DNA from: Gnetum montanum
Taxonomy: Eukaryota > Streptophyta > Gnetopsida > Gnetales > Gnetaceae
Length of the DNA stretch: 64,000 nt
Reading direction: 5' to 3'
Assembly (NCBI GenBank): GCA_015680685.1
Contig: MNCI01002152.1
Location: 434,498 to 498,497 of the forward strand
Below are positions 31,860 to 43,805 of this stretch, piece after piece. How positions within the stretch are numbered: the stretch's first letter is position 1; each line of letters starts with the position of its first letter. The notes under the pieces are model-generated. The model saw nothing but the letters and a program-made list of their open reading frames with translations, was not told the origin of the DNA and made no database searches. The translations under genes were made by a program, and so were the position numbers.

Positions 31860-34450
31860 ATCCCAAAAATCCCACTTTATACTTGATAAGTATTAGCTAG
31901 CACATTTTCTACATCCCTTTTATCAATCATTGTGATGCCAAATTCTTTCTGCATAATGAGCCATCTAATCACCCTAAGCCTAACTGCTAGTTTATTCATA
32001 AGAAATCAAATAGCACTATGATCAGTATGAGCATACATTTGACATCCAAGCAGATAATGTCTAAATTTCTCAGGCACATACACCATGACTATCGGCTCCT
32101 TTTCTATTATGATATACTTTAATTATGCCCCAATGATGCTTCTATTGGTACAGTCTATATAGTATGGTCACTTTTGATCATCTAATTATGTTAGTGTTGC
32201 ACCAAGTGCATAGTTGGAAGCATTGGTATTGATGTGAAAAGGCCTAGACCAATCTGAAGCTTGAAAGATTGGTGTCTTAATTAGTTTCCACGTTAGAGTT
32301 TCAAATGCCTTTTTTCATGACTCTATCCATTTGAAGGATGCATTCTTCTTAGTGAGTTTCACTAGTGGTTTTTCTATCTTTGAAAAAATATTTATAAATC
32401 TTTCATAATATCCCATATGGTTAAAAAATGATCTAATATATTTTTCTATTTGTGGCATTTGAGTGATGTTTTGTATGACTTTAATCTTTTCAGGATCTAC
32501 CTCAATATCTTTCTAAGAGATTTTGTATCCCAACACTATGCCATCTTGGACCATAAGATGGCTTTTGTACCAATTGATCTTGAGATTTTTTTCCACACAT
32601 CGTTTTAATACCTACTCTAATCAATCTAGTTTTTACTTGAAATCTAGCCCATATGTTGAAAAATCATGCATGGATATCTCAATGCCATTTCCAATTTGTT
32701 TTTGGAGGATGCTAAGTACTAGTCTCCGGAAGATGGTGAGCACATTGCAAAGACCAAATGAAATATGTTTGTAAACAAATGTTCCCCATGGATTGGTGAA
32801 CAATATTTTCTCTTAGTCCTCACATGAAATGTGGATCTAATTGTATCCACTATATCTATTAAGGAAACTATAGTAATTATGCCCTATGATGGTATCCAAG
32901 ACTTGGTCAACAAACAATAGAGGAAAGTGATCCTTGAATGTAGTAGTGTTCAACAATTAGAAATCAATGCATACTCACCACTTGCCCCCTTTCTTTGGAA
33001 CAATTACTAAAGAATTGATTCATTCACTATCCACAATGGGATATATGAATCCTACCTTTAATAATTTCTCCAACTCCTACTTGACTACTTCTTTTAGTTT
33101 AGGATTAAGCCTTCTTTAGGGTTGGCATTGTGGTTTGACTATGGGATTAATATATATCTAATGTTAAAAAATTCTTAGATCAATTCCCATGATCTCATTG
33201 TAAGACCACACAAATGTTGTGGGACACTTGTTGACTACTTTCAAAAACTTCTTCTTTTGTTCTTCTTTTATGTTAGCATTGATTATTATAAACTTCTTAT
33301 TGTTCAAGAAAGGATACTCTAATGTTTCTAGTAGGACCTTTGATTCTAATGGTTCTGGCTCCATAGTATCTATGATCTCTAATTATCCCTAGTCCATTTC
33401 TTCTTCCTAAATTATTTTTGGGAGGTACTGTCTTTTTCTCAATTGCTCTATCTTATTAGCCTCTTCAACATAGGAACTTTCATGTATTTGTTGAATTCAG
33501 TTACTTTATTTGTGATCAGCCATTAGGTGTCATCTTGTTATGTGGTTACTACATAGAGATATTTTTGCACACATATTTCTTCTATACATTTATTGCATAT
33601 ATTGGTGTATTTATTTTTGATGGTCCATATCTTTTGCACACAATTGCACCCATTATTGCTATATGTGATACATGGAATCCTACATCTTTATATAATATAG
33701 GGCTCATCTTTCTTGAAAATCTCCAAGGACAAGTAGTGAATTCCAAGCTTAGCATCGATAGTGCTAAGCAAAGCTCTTGCCATGATGATTGGAAATTATT
33801 CCTTATTTTTACCAATATGAATTACCAAAAAATCTACTAGGTATGACTAGCCACTGATAATTATGATCACACTATCCTCTTGTCCTAGTAAAACTGTGAT
33901 TGACTTGTTTGCAAGCTCTAAGCTAATGTTGCTTTTCAACGATAGTAGATTCCAAGCTTGATACATGTCTTGTAAGATCATGTTCACTCCTAACCTAAAA
34001 TCAAGTAGAGACTTGCATGATCTCTATTTTTCTACTTGAATGTAAACTAAGGGACATCTTGAATCTATTCACTTTTGTGAAAGTGCTCCTACGTTGATCC
34101 AATAAGTATTTGTTTGGGTAAGCATGATAGTAGTTACACTAGTACTTGATGATGTGGAAAGCCTATTTTTCATTGGAGAATTGGATGTATATGGGGTAGA
34201 AATGGATTTATTCCCCATCCTTCAAACCTTTTTAATATTCGTTTGGAAGAACAATCATTTCCTAGATTGTGGTTCACTTGTGATCACTTCCTCTTGCATG
34301 TTAACTATCCTTGTTGCACTTATCTGTTGTGGTTGGGATGGGAGCTCCCCTTGCATTATAGGAGGTGACACTAGTAACAAATGGTTTAGATGTTCATTTG
34401 AAAAACCATCTATTGATGGATTCATGTACAAGTTTGAATTTTCCCTTAAC
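31860..34450 (-). pseudogene. Protease-RT-RNase H remains of element I
   Basis: Read on the minus strand: a protease-linker region (33364-33164 holds LEYPFLNNKKFIIINANIKE, then FLKVVNKCPTTFVWSYNEI, the Athila-type segment before RT), RT motifs at about 33060-32470, and an RNase H segment at about 32110-31930 (KFRHYLLGCQMY.HTDHSAI.FLMNK). Many stops. The order protease-RT-RNase H is normal for Ty3/gypsy. Confidence 0.65.
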
Positions 34451-36643
34451 AGTCTTGGTTTCTAGTACTTAGCTAGATAGTCTTATGGAGTTTGAACAAC
34501 AGCATTAGCAAGAGATATTGGATCTTGTACGTAGTATCCATATGGATTTGGCTATCGATATGGATATTGTTAGCATGGTGGTGGCATGGCCCATGATTTG
34601 GATTGTTGCCACTACTGATAGTACTACTCTTGTGGTTGTGGGTAAGCTTCACTAAGATAGTACATGGGTTGGAAGTTTTTCTAGTAGTTATCTTGAGGGT
34701 AAGATAACCTAGTGGGCATCTTTTGCTTGATAAATTTTGGGTTAAGTGCATATGTCCCTATTTCTTATAAGTGTGCCATTATTGAACAACATCCATTAGG
34801 ATGTTTGTATTGGTATACAACACATCCTTCCTCATCTTCAAAGCTTGTGTCTAAACACTTAGCCATAGGAGATCCTTTGCCCTTTTGTCCATATTCTCTC
34901 TACTTTTTTCCCTTTCCTTTACTAAAGGCCTACTGTGTTTGCTCCTCCATAACCTTGAATTTATTGTGAGTTTCTCATCAACTAATTCCCACATCTTCTC
35001 TACCTTTGCTACTATATTGGTGATAGATTTTTGAATAGGTAGAGTTTTCTTCTAAATTACCTATTCCAAGGTCTCTTCTTCTTGTGTTTCAAAAACTCTT
35101 GCATCCCTTTTTCTGACAAATGGATCTATGTTATATTCTTTGACTGATTGTCTTTTTTTTTTAACTCTCCTTCCTCATTTGCCACTTGGTCAGTCAATCT
35201 CTATATCTAATGAGTAGACATTTTGGACAACTAGCCTTGGGCATAAACCCTAAGGGTTTCTCTAGTTTTGTTCTAAAGTCCATCAACAATGTGCCTTAGT
35301 TGTTTCCACTAGGAAAATCCATGGCCTAGGCACCTATGCAATAGTGAATAATACTTTTTCATTGTTGCATCAAGGGATTCATGAGTTTCTTGCTTCTATC
35401 ATTAGATCTATTTCCATAAATTGGACACTCAAGAATAAGTTTGATATTTGTCATTGAAGATCTCTAGCATGGTACTCTATCTTCTAATTGATTATGGCTC
35501 AAGTTTTTTGTACTAGCTCTTAGCTTCTTTCACAAGTGTTTGTGGAAAAAAATTAGTTTTTACTAATCACTTTCAATATTTTATAGGGCACAAGCATCAT
35601 GGAATGCTTGAAGGTGATGTTGAGGATTAACATTGTAACCACCCTCTAATCTGGGCATACTATTCATGTCAAGACATTTGATGCAACTATCCCTGATGTG
35701 CCTAGTTGGGATATAAATAGCTTCCTTAATGTTAATCATACTTCAAGAAGCCAATAGGGGTTCATCATTGTGATTGGATTTGTAAGCTCTATTGTAGTGG
35801 TGCCTCCTCCAATGCTCATGCCTTTCTCTATCTTCTCTTCTATATCTACATCTTCTTTGTTCATTGTCTTTATCCTCTTCATCAGAGTGCCTAGGGTGAT
35901 AGTCATGGTGATCATGAGTCCTTTTATCCTCCCTGTCATGGTCTCAATATCTCTATCTCCTCCTATGAGAGTCCACTGACAATTGTAAAGATGAAGATAA
36001 TGCATTGGGATAAAGGTGTTGGTTTCTCCTCTTTCCGTGACTCTCATATGCTCCTTTGTGGGATCAAGCAAAAACTCTTGGCCTTGAGTCTTTCTTATGC
36101 TTTGAGTTTATTGCCTTCCTTATGGGTGTCTCTGCTAAGGCTAAACACAATTGCACTTTGATAGGTTCCTCTAATTGGATGGTAGGTGTTTGCAAGTGAA
36201 CTTTATCATTCTAGTGAAGTTGTTTAGTGATGAATGTATCACCATCAAGATCTTCTAAGAAAACTAGAGAGTTGATTTTCTTTCCCTTACTATGAACATG
36301 TTTAATCTCCATGGTAGCATCTCTTTTCACTTGCTCTTTAGTTGGCTAATAAGGCTTTGTCATGTGTTTGGTCACATGATATCCATCAAGTCCATTACTT
36401 AGACACATGCCCCTTAGAGTTGTCTGAAGCATGATGGATTCTTAGCACCCCAGAGGTAGAATAATATTACCATAATTTTTCATCTTTCTAAAAGATGAAA
36501 GTGAAATTGGGATAGTAAGGATCATGATGAGCATATGAAATTCTTGCTTGCATTAGCATACTCCATTCTTCTTCTTCATTGATTTTGTCATTGCCTCTAT
36601 TTGATTCTTTGATAAGTCAGGATTTATCATTGATTGAAGTCAT
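34451..36643 (-). pseudogene. gag of element I, broken
   Basis: A minus-strand frame from ATG at 36643 (MTSINDKS) carries the family start region YAHHDPYYPNFTFIF near 36540. An Arg/Asp/Glu-rich middle is open at 36071-35736. The gag domain follows at about 35620-35280, and a worn CX2CX3HX4C segment reading YQYKHPNGCC near 34810-34770. It has numerous stops. Confidence 0.65.
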
Positions 36644-36772
36644 GTTATGATTTTTAGATGTTTGATTAAGTGTGCTTAATTGTTTAGAATTATTAGGAGA
36701 TTATGAATTTTAACTTTGTATTCCTGATACAATGAACTTTATAAAATCAATTACTCAACATACATTGACACA

Positions 36773-36790
36773 TCCCTAGCAACGATGCCA
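36773..36790 (-). other. tRNA-Asp-type primer binding site of element I
   Basis: On the minus strand TGGCATCGTTGCTAGGGA lies one base from the LTR; it differs from the tRNA-Asp complement by transitions only. Confidence 0.7.
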
Positions 36791-36791
36791 A

Positions 36792-37656
36792 TGATGAGTA
36801 GTGGAGAAATCCAATATCCAACCATACAAGTTACCAGTATTCACATGCAAGTTGACCATAATCCATAGATAAACAATGTTGGTATGCTAGTAATTGAGTT
36901 AAGTTCATGATCATTGTCTTTCCACTTCAAGATAGTAAGGTCTAATTGTATGATTTAGCTTGTACTAAGTCATATGATGATTGTTGTTATCTAGCATGAA
37001 TTACTCCTAGGTATAGCCATAATGAAGATAAAAGTAACTTCTAAGTCTAAGTGATAAGAAGTAAACAAATCTATTCTAGCCTAATGCGATGAGTATCCAT
37101 TCCTAATTTTCCATATACACCTTAGACTTTATGTAACCATTACTGGGCTACCAAGTGCTATGCTACTAGGAATACTAGGTAATAACACTATTTGGCTTAC
37201 CAAATTATTACACTTAAGTGCTCACAATCAATTATACTTATTTCATTTACTATTAAAAGTGAAAGTAAAACACTAGAAAAAGTAAAACATTAAACTAGGA
37301 AAATAGTAAACATAATGCTAAGTAAACAAAAAGTAAACTAAGGGAATGCTGCAATGATGTGAAGCAATCATGGTCTTTATTTCCATCACAAATTATGTCC
37401 AAGTACAATATGTTTGAACAACAACTTCGTTCAATCACTAGACATCAAACTATGAGCATTCACTTCTATCGCTAACACTATGGAATAAAACACTAAGAGC
37501 TTTGGTAAGGTATGAAATGGAAAGTTATCCGGATTGTATGTCTAAGTGTTATATTTATAAGGCTACACACATCTTGAGATATCATATCAACAATGATGTA
37601 GCATGTGCTATAATATCATATCCACGATATCGTTGTTGCGATGTCGTTACTCATCA
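36792..37656 (-). repeat. 5' LTR of element I (865 bp)
   Basis: On the minus strand it starts TGATGAGTAACGACATCG at 37656 and ends CACTACTCATCA at 36792. Degenerate GATATC palindromes lie at 37578-37645 and a minus-strand TATA-like TTATAAATATAA at about 37550-37561. Confidence 0.8.
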
Positions 37657-38290
37657 AGAATTGACTTCATTAATAATTGTACAAAATCTTTATTGTAGAT
37701 ACAATTCATGAAGAGCAATAAAGATTGAGATTGTTCTTCATTATTGTAGCATATCACATAGAATATATTTAGTTTTTCATGTTGTTTATTTTTACCAAGT
37801 CATTTATATTTTCTATGTTATTTAACATTCTAATATATATTAGTAAGGTGAAATGATTGTAACTGGTTTTAAGCATAAAGTATAATTATTTAGTAACCAA
37901 GTAGTAACTTTGCTTAATTCACTTAATAGGGAAGTTACTTAGTAATTCCATTAATAGTTACATTAGCCCAAAATATATAGGTAAAACTAAGAATGAATAC
38001 TTATTGTCAAGGGATAGAATAGTTTAACATTTTTATTATACTTAGAAAGAAAATTTACATTCATCTTTACCATGTTTACACTTAAAAATTTTAAGAGACA
38101 AAAAAATCAGTTTATCATATATATTACTAAGAGTTAAAGTATACATTTTGTACCTTGCTAACTTTAAGTAGAAAAATAATGATCACAAACTTACTATTAA
38201 CTCACTAGTATACCTACATTGTCCTTACACTAATTATAATTTGGTTGCTAATGAACACTTGTGACTTGTATGGTTGAGTTTTGGAACTGT
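37657..38290 (+). repeat. Plus-strand Athila-like LTR remnant
   Basis: GCAATAAAGATTGAGATTG (about 37718) followed by TTCATTATTGTAGCATATCAC matches the R/U5 part of the A LTR (about 4125-4165). Near 38270 TTGTATGGTTGAGT matches the LTR end region. Element I directly adjoins its left side. Confidence 0.5.
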
Positions 38291-38299
38291 CTAACTACT

Positions 38300-39207
38300 C
38301 ATTGAGTATCTTTCTTAAGCATCTCATTTAATGGGTTAACTAATTTAGCATACATAGGTATAAATCATCTAACAAAATTATTTTTTTCAAAGAAAGTTCT
38401 TAAATTGATTTTAGATAAAGGATGAGATACCTCCAAAATAGCATTTACTCTCTCAGAATTAATCATAATTCTTCTTTAGTCACTATATGATCAAGAAATT
38501 TACCACTTTGAACATCAAAAACCAACTTCTTAGCATTTAAAGTGATACTGAATTGTTTACATCTTATGAAAACATTTCTAAGGTTTTTAAGATGAGTATC
38601 CTGATCTTTTAAATAATATTTATTCAATCTAGATAAATAATAATATAATTCTTTATCAACCCTTTAAAGGTTTTATCCATAGATCTTTAAAAGGTAGTAC
38701 CAACATCTACAAGGCCAAAGAGCATCTTAGGGAATTAAAAGCTTCCCCATTTTGTTATAAAGGGAGTTTTATATTCATCCTTTTTAATTACTAAAATTTA
38801 ATTTTAGCATGAATATCCATCTAAAAATGAGTACATTTGTGCATAATTCATGATTTGAAAAGTTCCTCCATAAGAGAAAGTGGATAATTATCCTTAATAC
38901 AATAGGTATTGAGGTTATAAAAACCAATACATAATGTTGATTCAGCTATTCATTTTCTAACTAGCACTAGGTTTGATATTCAACTTGAGTGTCTCATAGG
39001 ATAAATAATTTTAGATTCTAAAAGTTTATCAATTTCTGCCTTTATCGAAGTATCTATCGTAGGGTTAATAGGTCTAAGCTCTTGTCTAAATGGTTTTGCT
39101 TTAAGTTTAATAGATATAGTATGCATCATCATAAAAGGATTAAAATTTTTAAGATCCTCATAAGTCCAAGCTAATATGTCATTAAACTTCTCTAACAAAT
39201 CAATCAA
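38300..39207 (-). pseudogene. Reverse transcriptase remains of element J
   Basis: Minus-strand reading begins MIDLLEKFNDILAWTYEDLK, then KAKPFRQELRPINPTI and IDKLLESKIIYPMRHS, the standard N-terminal RT segment of plant Ty3/gypsy elements. NLNTYCIKDNYPL follows near 38910 and a worn palm region further on, with stops. The left end near 38300 is truncated by the LTR remnant. Confidence 0.7.
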
Positions 39208-39726
39208 ATTTTCCTTTCCATCTACATGTAAGTGAGCTCCTACTTTAATAGAATATTATTGTCCTTTTTCTAAATTTGAATTATTTGTATTTTAGGTGGT
39301 ATTTTCCAATTAGCATTGTGATATTATTTTTGTTTTGATATGTAAGTCATCAAACAAAGCCTCTCTAGTGTCTATTTCAAGAGAGATTTCATTTAAATAT
39401 GTGCTATCTTTTAATACATTTACTTCATTAATTTGAGATACTTTAAGACATTACTTACTAAATTCACCCTTAGAAAATAAAAATCAATAAATATGATGAT
39501 CATCATCAAAAACTAACAAATAAATAATATTCTATTAAATAGAATAAGACTTGACATTTTTAATAATAATTTTAATGTCCCATGGATTTTATCGAAAAAG
39601 AGATATTTAAAGGAGTTGTTATTTAAGCTAATGCATTAGGAAAATAATTTTCTTCTCTAGAAACATGTTCAATGGATATTTTTTCAAATTCATTGAGAAG
39701 TTCAAATATGTATGCTTTGCACTCTT

Positions 39727-39987
39727 TTATAGTTGAATCTTTTCTTTAAAAATTTCATTGATTTGAGTTACTATAAGCTGAAAATCACTATAAATTTTGA
39801 GTTTAGATAAGTCATAATGTTGAGCTAGTTTGATCCCATGTATAAGCACTTCATACTTAACCATATTATTTGTCATAGGTTTAGTAAAATTAATGGCTTT
39901 AAGAATAGGAGCTTCATGAGGGGGTATAAGCATTATTTTAGCTCCACATCCTTTCTTTAAAGATGTACCATCCACTCTTAATATCAA
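39727..39987 (-). pseudogene. RNase H domain (archaeal type) upstream of RT in element J
   Basis: An open 86-codon minus-strand piece carries three acidic positions of the RNase H fold (RVT_3 type): D in LRVDGTSLKKGCGA, E in VKYEVLIHGIKLA and D in IYSDFQLIVTQINE. This pattern is that of the extra archaeal-like RNase H known from plant Tat elements, not the usual Ty3 RNase H (compare K). On this strand it lies before RT, whereas the usual order is RT then RNase H. About 500 bases separate them. The fourth acidic residue is outside the open piece. Confidence 0.65.
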
Positions 39988-40279
39988 AGTGTTTAGGTTA
40001 GTAGAATCTAAAAAATTGTCCCTTTGATTAATATAACAATCACCATCATCAAATTTTAGATCATTTTAGCTCATCTTCTAATGTTTTATAGTTAGAATTT
40101 GATTTCTATCTTTGCATTTTTCCTAATACTGATGGGTTGCCAACAGGAAAAGTTTTTCCATCATATTGATGATAAGGTAATGAATCCTTGTAAATTTCCT
40201 CAAATTTTCTAAAAGTTAGATACTATTATGTAGAATATGTATGAGTAAAAGAATTTATCTTTGAAATTTTACTCATGCT

Positions 40280-42200
40280 TTCATTCATAACATATTTAGA
40301 CTAATTTGGATAACTCTAATGAAAATATTAGTGCTTTGATTTTCAGGTGGTTTATTTTGTTGATCGAAGTTAGTAACCACATGTTTATAGAAAGGTTCTC
40401 TAGGTATCACAGCATATTCATATTTTTCTTTGATAGGAATTAATAATCTTGAAAAATATAAGCTAAAAAAGCCACCAAAATTGGGCTTTGAAAGTTTACA
40501 ATAACAGAACACTATAAGTGGGTGACATATCAGCTATTGAAATATTTATTTAACATGTGAAAATAGAGTATTTTTTTAGTTGCAGTATCACTTCTATTAA
40601 TGACCCCACCATAGGTACATTGGATTCATCAAGTTGTATAACACTTCTTGCTTGTGGTAGCATATATGTTTCTAACATTTTACACACTTCCAATGACATA
40701 ACACTAATGGTTATATACAAATCGATTAGGCAATTATAACCATTTTTATTGAGAATGATCAATGTCATTAAAAAAGGAAATTGATCTTTTCTAGCTAAGG
40801 CATAGTTGTTCGTATTTTGTATGGATAAGGCATTAGGACTTTTAATGAAATGAACTTATCTTTCCGATTGGAAAGGTTTTTCTTTACTAGTTTCATGTGT
40901 GATAATCATTTTTTTTAACTACATCCTTCATTTCATTAAAATGTGAAAGTTCATATATTGAAATGTTAGATTTGTCTCTTTTCAAATCATTAACCAAATC
41001 ATAACTTTTATGCTCATCTTTAGTTTTTGATTGAGATGGATTTCTTCTAAGTATAGAAGGTGGGTTTGATTGTTGTTGTATATTTACTTGAGATAGTTTC
41101 ATTTGATTATTCATGTTATTTTTCTTAGGAGCTCTTATGTTGGGAGGCATATAAGTATTATTCCTAGTTTTCTATTGGGTGGTATTTATAATGTCACTAA
41201 GTCTAAGATAGTAAGTGTTATGTAGGTTGGAATCACTAACCATAACTTGTTTACATGAGATAACTTCTTCATTTTTCTTTTCCTTGAGGAATAGTAAGGA
41301 CCATGATTGGGATGTTACCATTTTGTTGGTTTTGAGAACTATTATCATAAAAAGCTAGGAATTATGGGCAGGTTTTTTCCAAATGTTTTCCAGTGTTATG
41401 AAGCCAACAATAATCATCGTTAATTAATATACTTAGTTCTTTTATCTTTATAGAATTTTTTTGTTGTTTCTCTTTAGTTCCACTACTTTGTTTGAAATTT
41501 TTTGAAGTAAAGTTAATATTTGGGTGATTTGGTTCTGTTGATTTTTTTTTGCTTGGTTAATCCATATGGATTAGTCATTTTAGTTGGATTAACAATGGAT
41601 TGGATTAAAGCTTTAAATTGATTGTCATTTAAACCAATATTTGGTAAGAATGAAGAAGATATTATACTCTAAAAACAATTGTTTGTAGGTTGAGGCATTT
41701 CTACAAGAGTATGATTTTGAAAAATAATATTATTCAATGGGAAGTCTTGTAACGAGAAAGGACTAGATTACATAGAATTACTAATACTAATCATTCCAAA
41801 TTTATTTTGAAGGCTATTCATCAAGGTAATTTGTTCTAGTTTAACAGCTTTAGCCATTGCTCCTTGTAACTCCATAATGTTGTGATTAGATTTAATGGCA
41901 TAAGAAAAAAATGATTAATAGTATAGAGGTAAAGGATGAGAATATTATCAAGTTGAGGACACATCTCATTTGATAGATTAGCTAGTTGATAAAGAAATCT
42001 TAAATTATAGTCACCAAGATTTTCCCCAGGTTATTTTCTTAGAGTTGTAAAGTTAATTAACACTAAGGCAGAACTAGTAAAGTTATCAGATTGAAATGGG
42101 AACTTAGTCTTAAAGTCTAGTGATGAATTCATAGAAGCATTGGAAAGCATAAGAAATCATTGTATAGCTTTTCTTCTAAAAGAATATATCTAATGCAGCC
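40280..42200 (-). pseudogene. Probable gag/linker region of element J
   Basis: The minus strand has several short open pieces (41150-40893 rich in N, K, P and S; 40768-40550; 40512-40285) separated by stops. The 40768-40550 piece (ISVMSLEVCKMLETYMLPQ) is at the expected place of the protease region. Assignment rests on position rather than on a clear domain. Confidence 0.35.
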
Positions 42201-42400
42201 TATATGCAGGTATCAATGGGATAGATTGGAAAAATGATCAAATCAAATCAAATTTATTCCACTGCTTTGAAAAACAATATACGAATTCATCACATTCCAA
42301 TTAACAATGTAACAAATTTATAATGAATAGTACCTTAAAGATTTATCATGCATTAAAATAAATTGACAAAAGGAAAAGGATTAGATTGGTGGCGATGGCT

Positions 42401-43268
42401 CTCAACTTACTTACCTCACAACATGGAATGAGACATGTATGAGAACACTATACATGTCTATTTGGTAACTATAGAGGCAGATCTTTCCACCCTAATGTGA
42501 CTTAAACAGAATATCAAGTGCAACATCATCACCATAATAGAAAAACAAAATGCTGAAGCCACAAAATAAGTGGATGAGGGTACGCAAAGGTTTGCATAGG
42601 TGAAGGCTGGTAAAGGCTAGCAACGTGGGCTGTAGATGATTTAGTAAAACTTGCAACAGTGCTGCACTCGTCGACGTTGCCAGTGATGATAGGGTTTCTC
42701 CAGGGCTTGGCGGCAATGAAGCACTTTTACCATTGCATGAATCGATTTGCCCTAGATACTTGAGAAGAGTATAATCTTGGAGTTTAATCATAATCAAATC
42801 CTATCTGAAAAGGGGAAAAAATCAACCTTTCTCGATTACACTAATAAAACACCATGTTGCATGTTGCAAAGATCAGATGTGCTGATAAAAAAAGGGGAGG
42901 GGTTCTATTATGATAAATTACAAAGATACTTAATAGTTAAAAGGATCACTATTCAACAATGATCAAAGAAAATTAACATATGCAATACTTATCTACTCAG
43001 TATGACATACTCTTATAACTATGAATATGGAACATATATTAAGGTCAATAAAGCCCAACTTCAACAATTACTTTGTTAAGTCATGGCCCCATGTTCACCA
43101 TGAGATATGTTGAGGTCAATAGGGTTTTAATTCTTTGATATATTAATGATATATAAGAAAATAGGTTACCAACAAAACCTTGTTTTGATATCAATCTTTT
43201 ATATTCAAGGTCTTCAAAAATGCAATTTTGATATAAAATAAATGTAAAACTAAATGTAAAATATTAAC
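42401..43268. other. Unassigned sequence
   Basis: One open piece exists on the minus strand (42797-42492, 101 codons, L/S-rich), but I recognise no domain. It could be the 5' end or LTR of element J. Confidence 0.3.
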
Positions 43269-43805
43269 TTTTTTTTTTCGGAAAAGGTCAAGAGAAAATA
43301 TATTCCAAAAAAAAGAAGAAGCTACACAGGCGCATAGGGCGGACCATAAACCACTGGCCCCACAGCAGCCAAGACAGAGAGGATCCCCCGAAGGGCTGAA
43401 ACAACCCCCCCCCCCCCCCCCATCATAGGCATCCCCACAGGCAGGTAGGCAGCCACCACACTCGGCACATAAGAGAGAGACCCCCAAAAAGAACAGATGG
43501 CAAAAAGGCGTCCCAACCCCCCGGCCACCGTCGACTATCGCCAACTACCTACCGGGGGGATGCGGTCCAACGTTATTTCCCTGGGCGAAGTGCGAGCTAG
43601 GCCCAGGCTGACCAGGCCCCACCGCAAGGCGGTGCCGATTCTCCTTGATCATTTGGGCGATTCCCGTCATGCGATCCTTTAGGATGCCCTCAATCCAAGG
43701 CTGCGGCTTGAGTGGTGACTGAGCAAGGGGGTTCAGAGCCTGCTCCCCCGTGTTGCTGGTGGCGATTTTTGGCGGGTCCTTCTCAGGGGGCGGCCTCAGC
43801 AGGTT

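Larger units (their letters stand above)
31860..37656 (-). mobile_element. Element I: 3'-truncated Athila-like element
   Basis: On the minus strand: LTR 37656-36792, degenerate tRNA-Asp-type primer site, gag, protease region, RT and RNase H, ending near 31860 next to element F. Integrase and the 3' LTR are missing. Decay is heavier than in K. Confidence 0.75.
38291..42400 (-). mobile_element. Element J: decayed Tat-like Ty3/gypsy element
   Basis: On the minus strand: gag-type and basic low-complexity frames (42200-40280), an RNase H domain (39987-39727) and RT (39207 to about 38300). No LTR, primer site or polypurine tract could be assigned. The archaeal-type RNase H suggests the Tat lineage. 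Confidence 0.55.
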
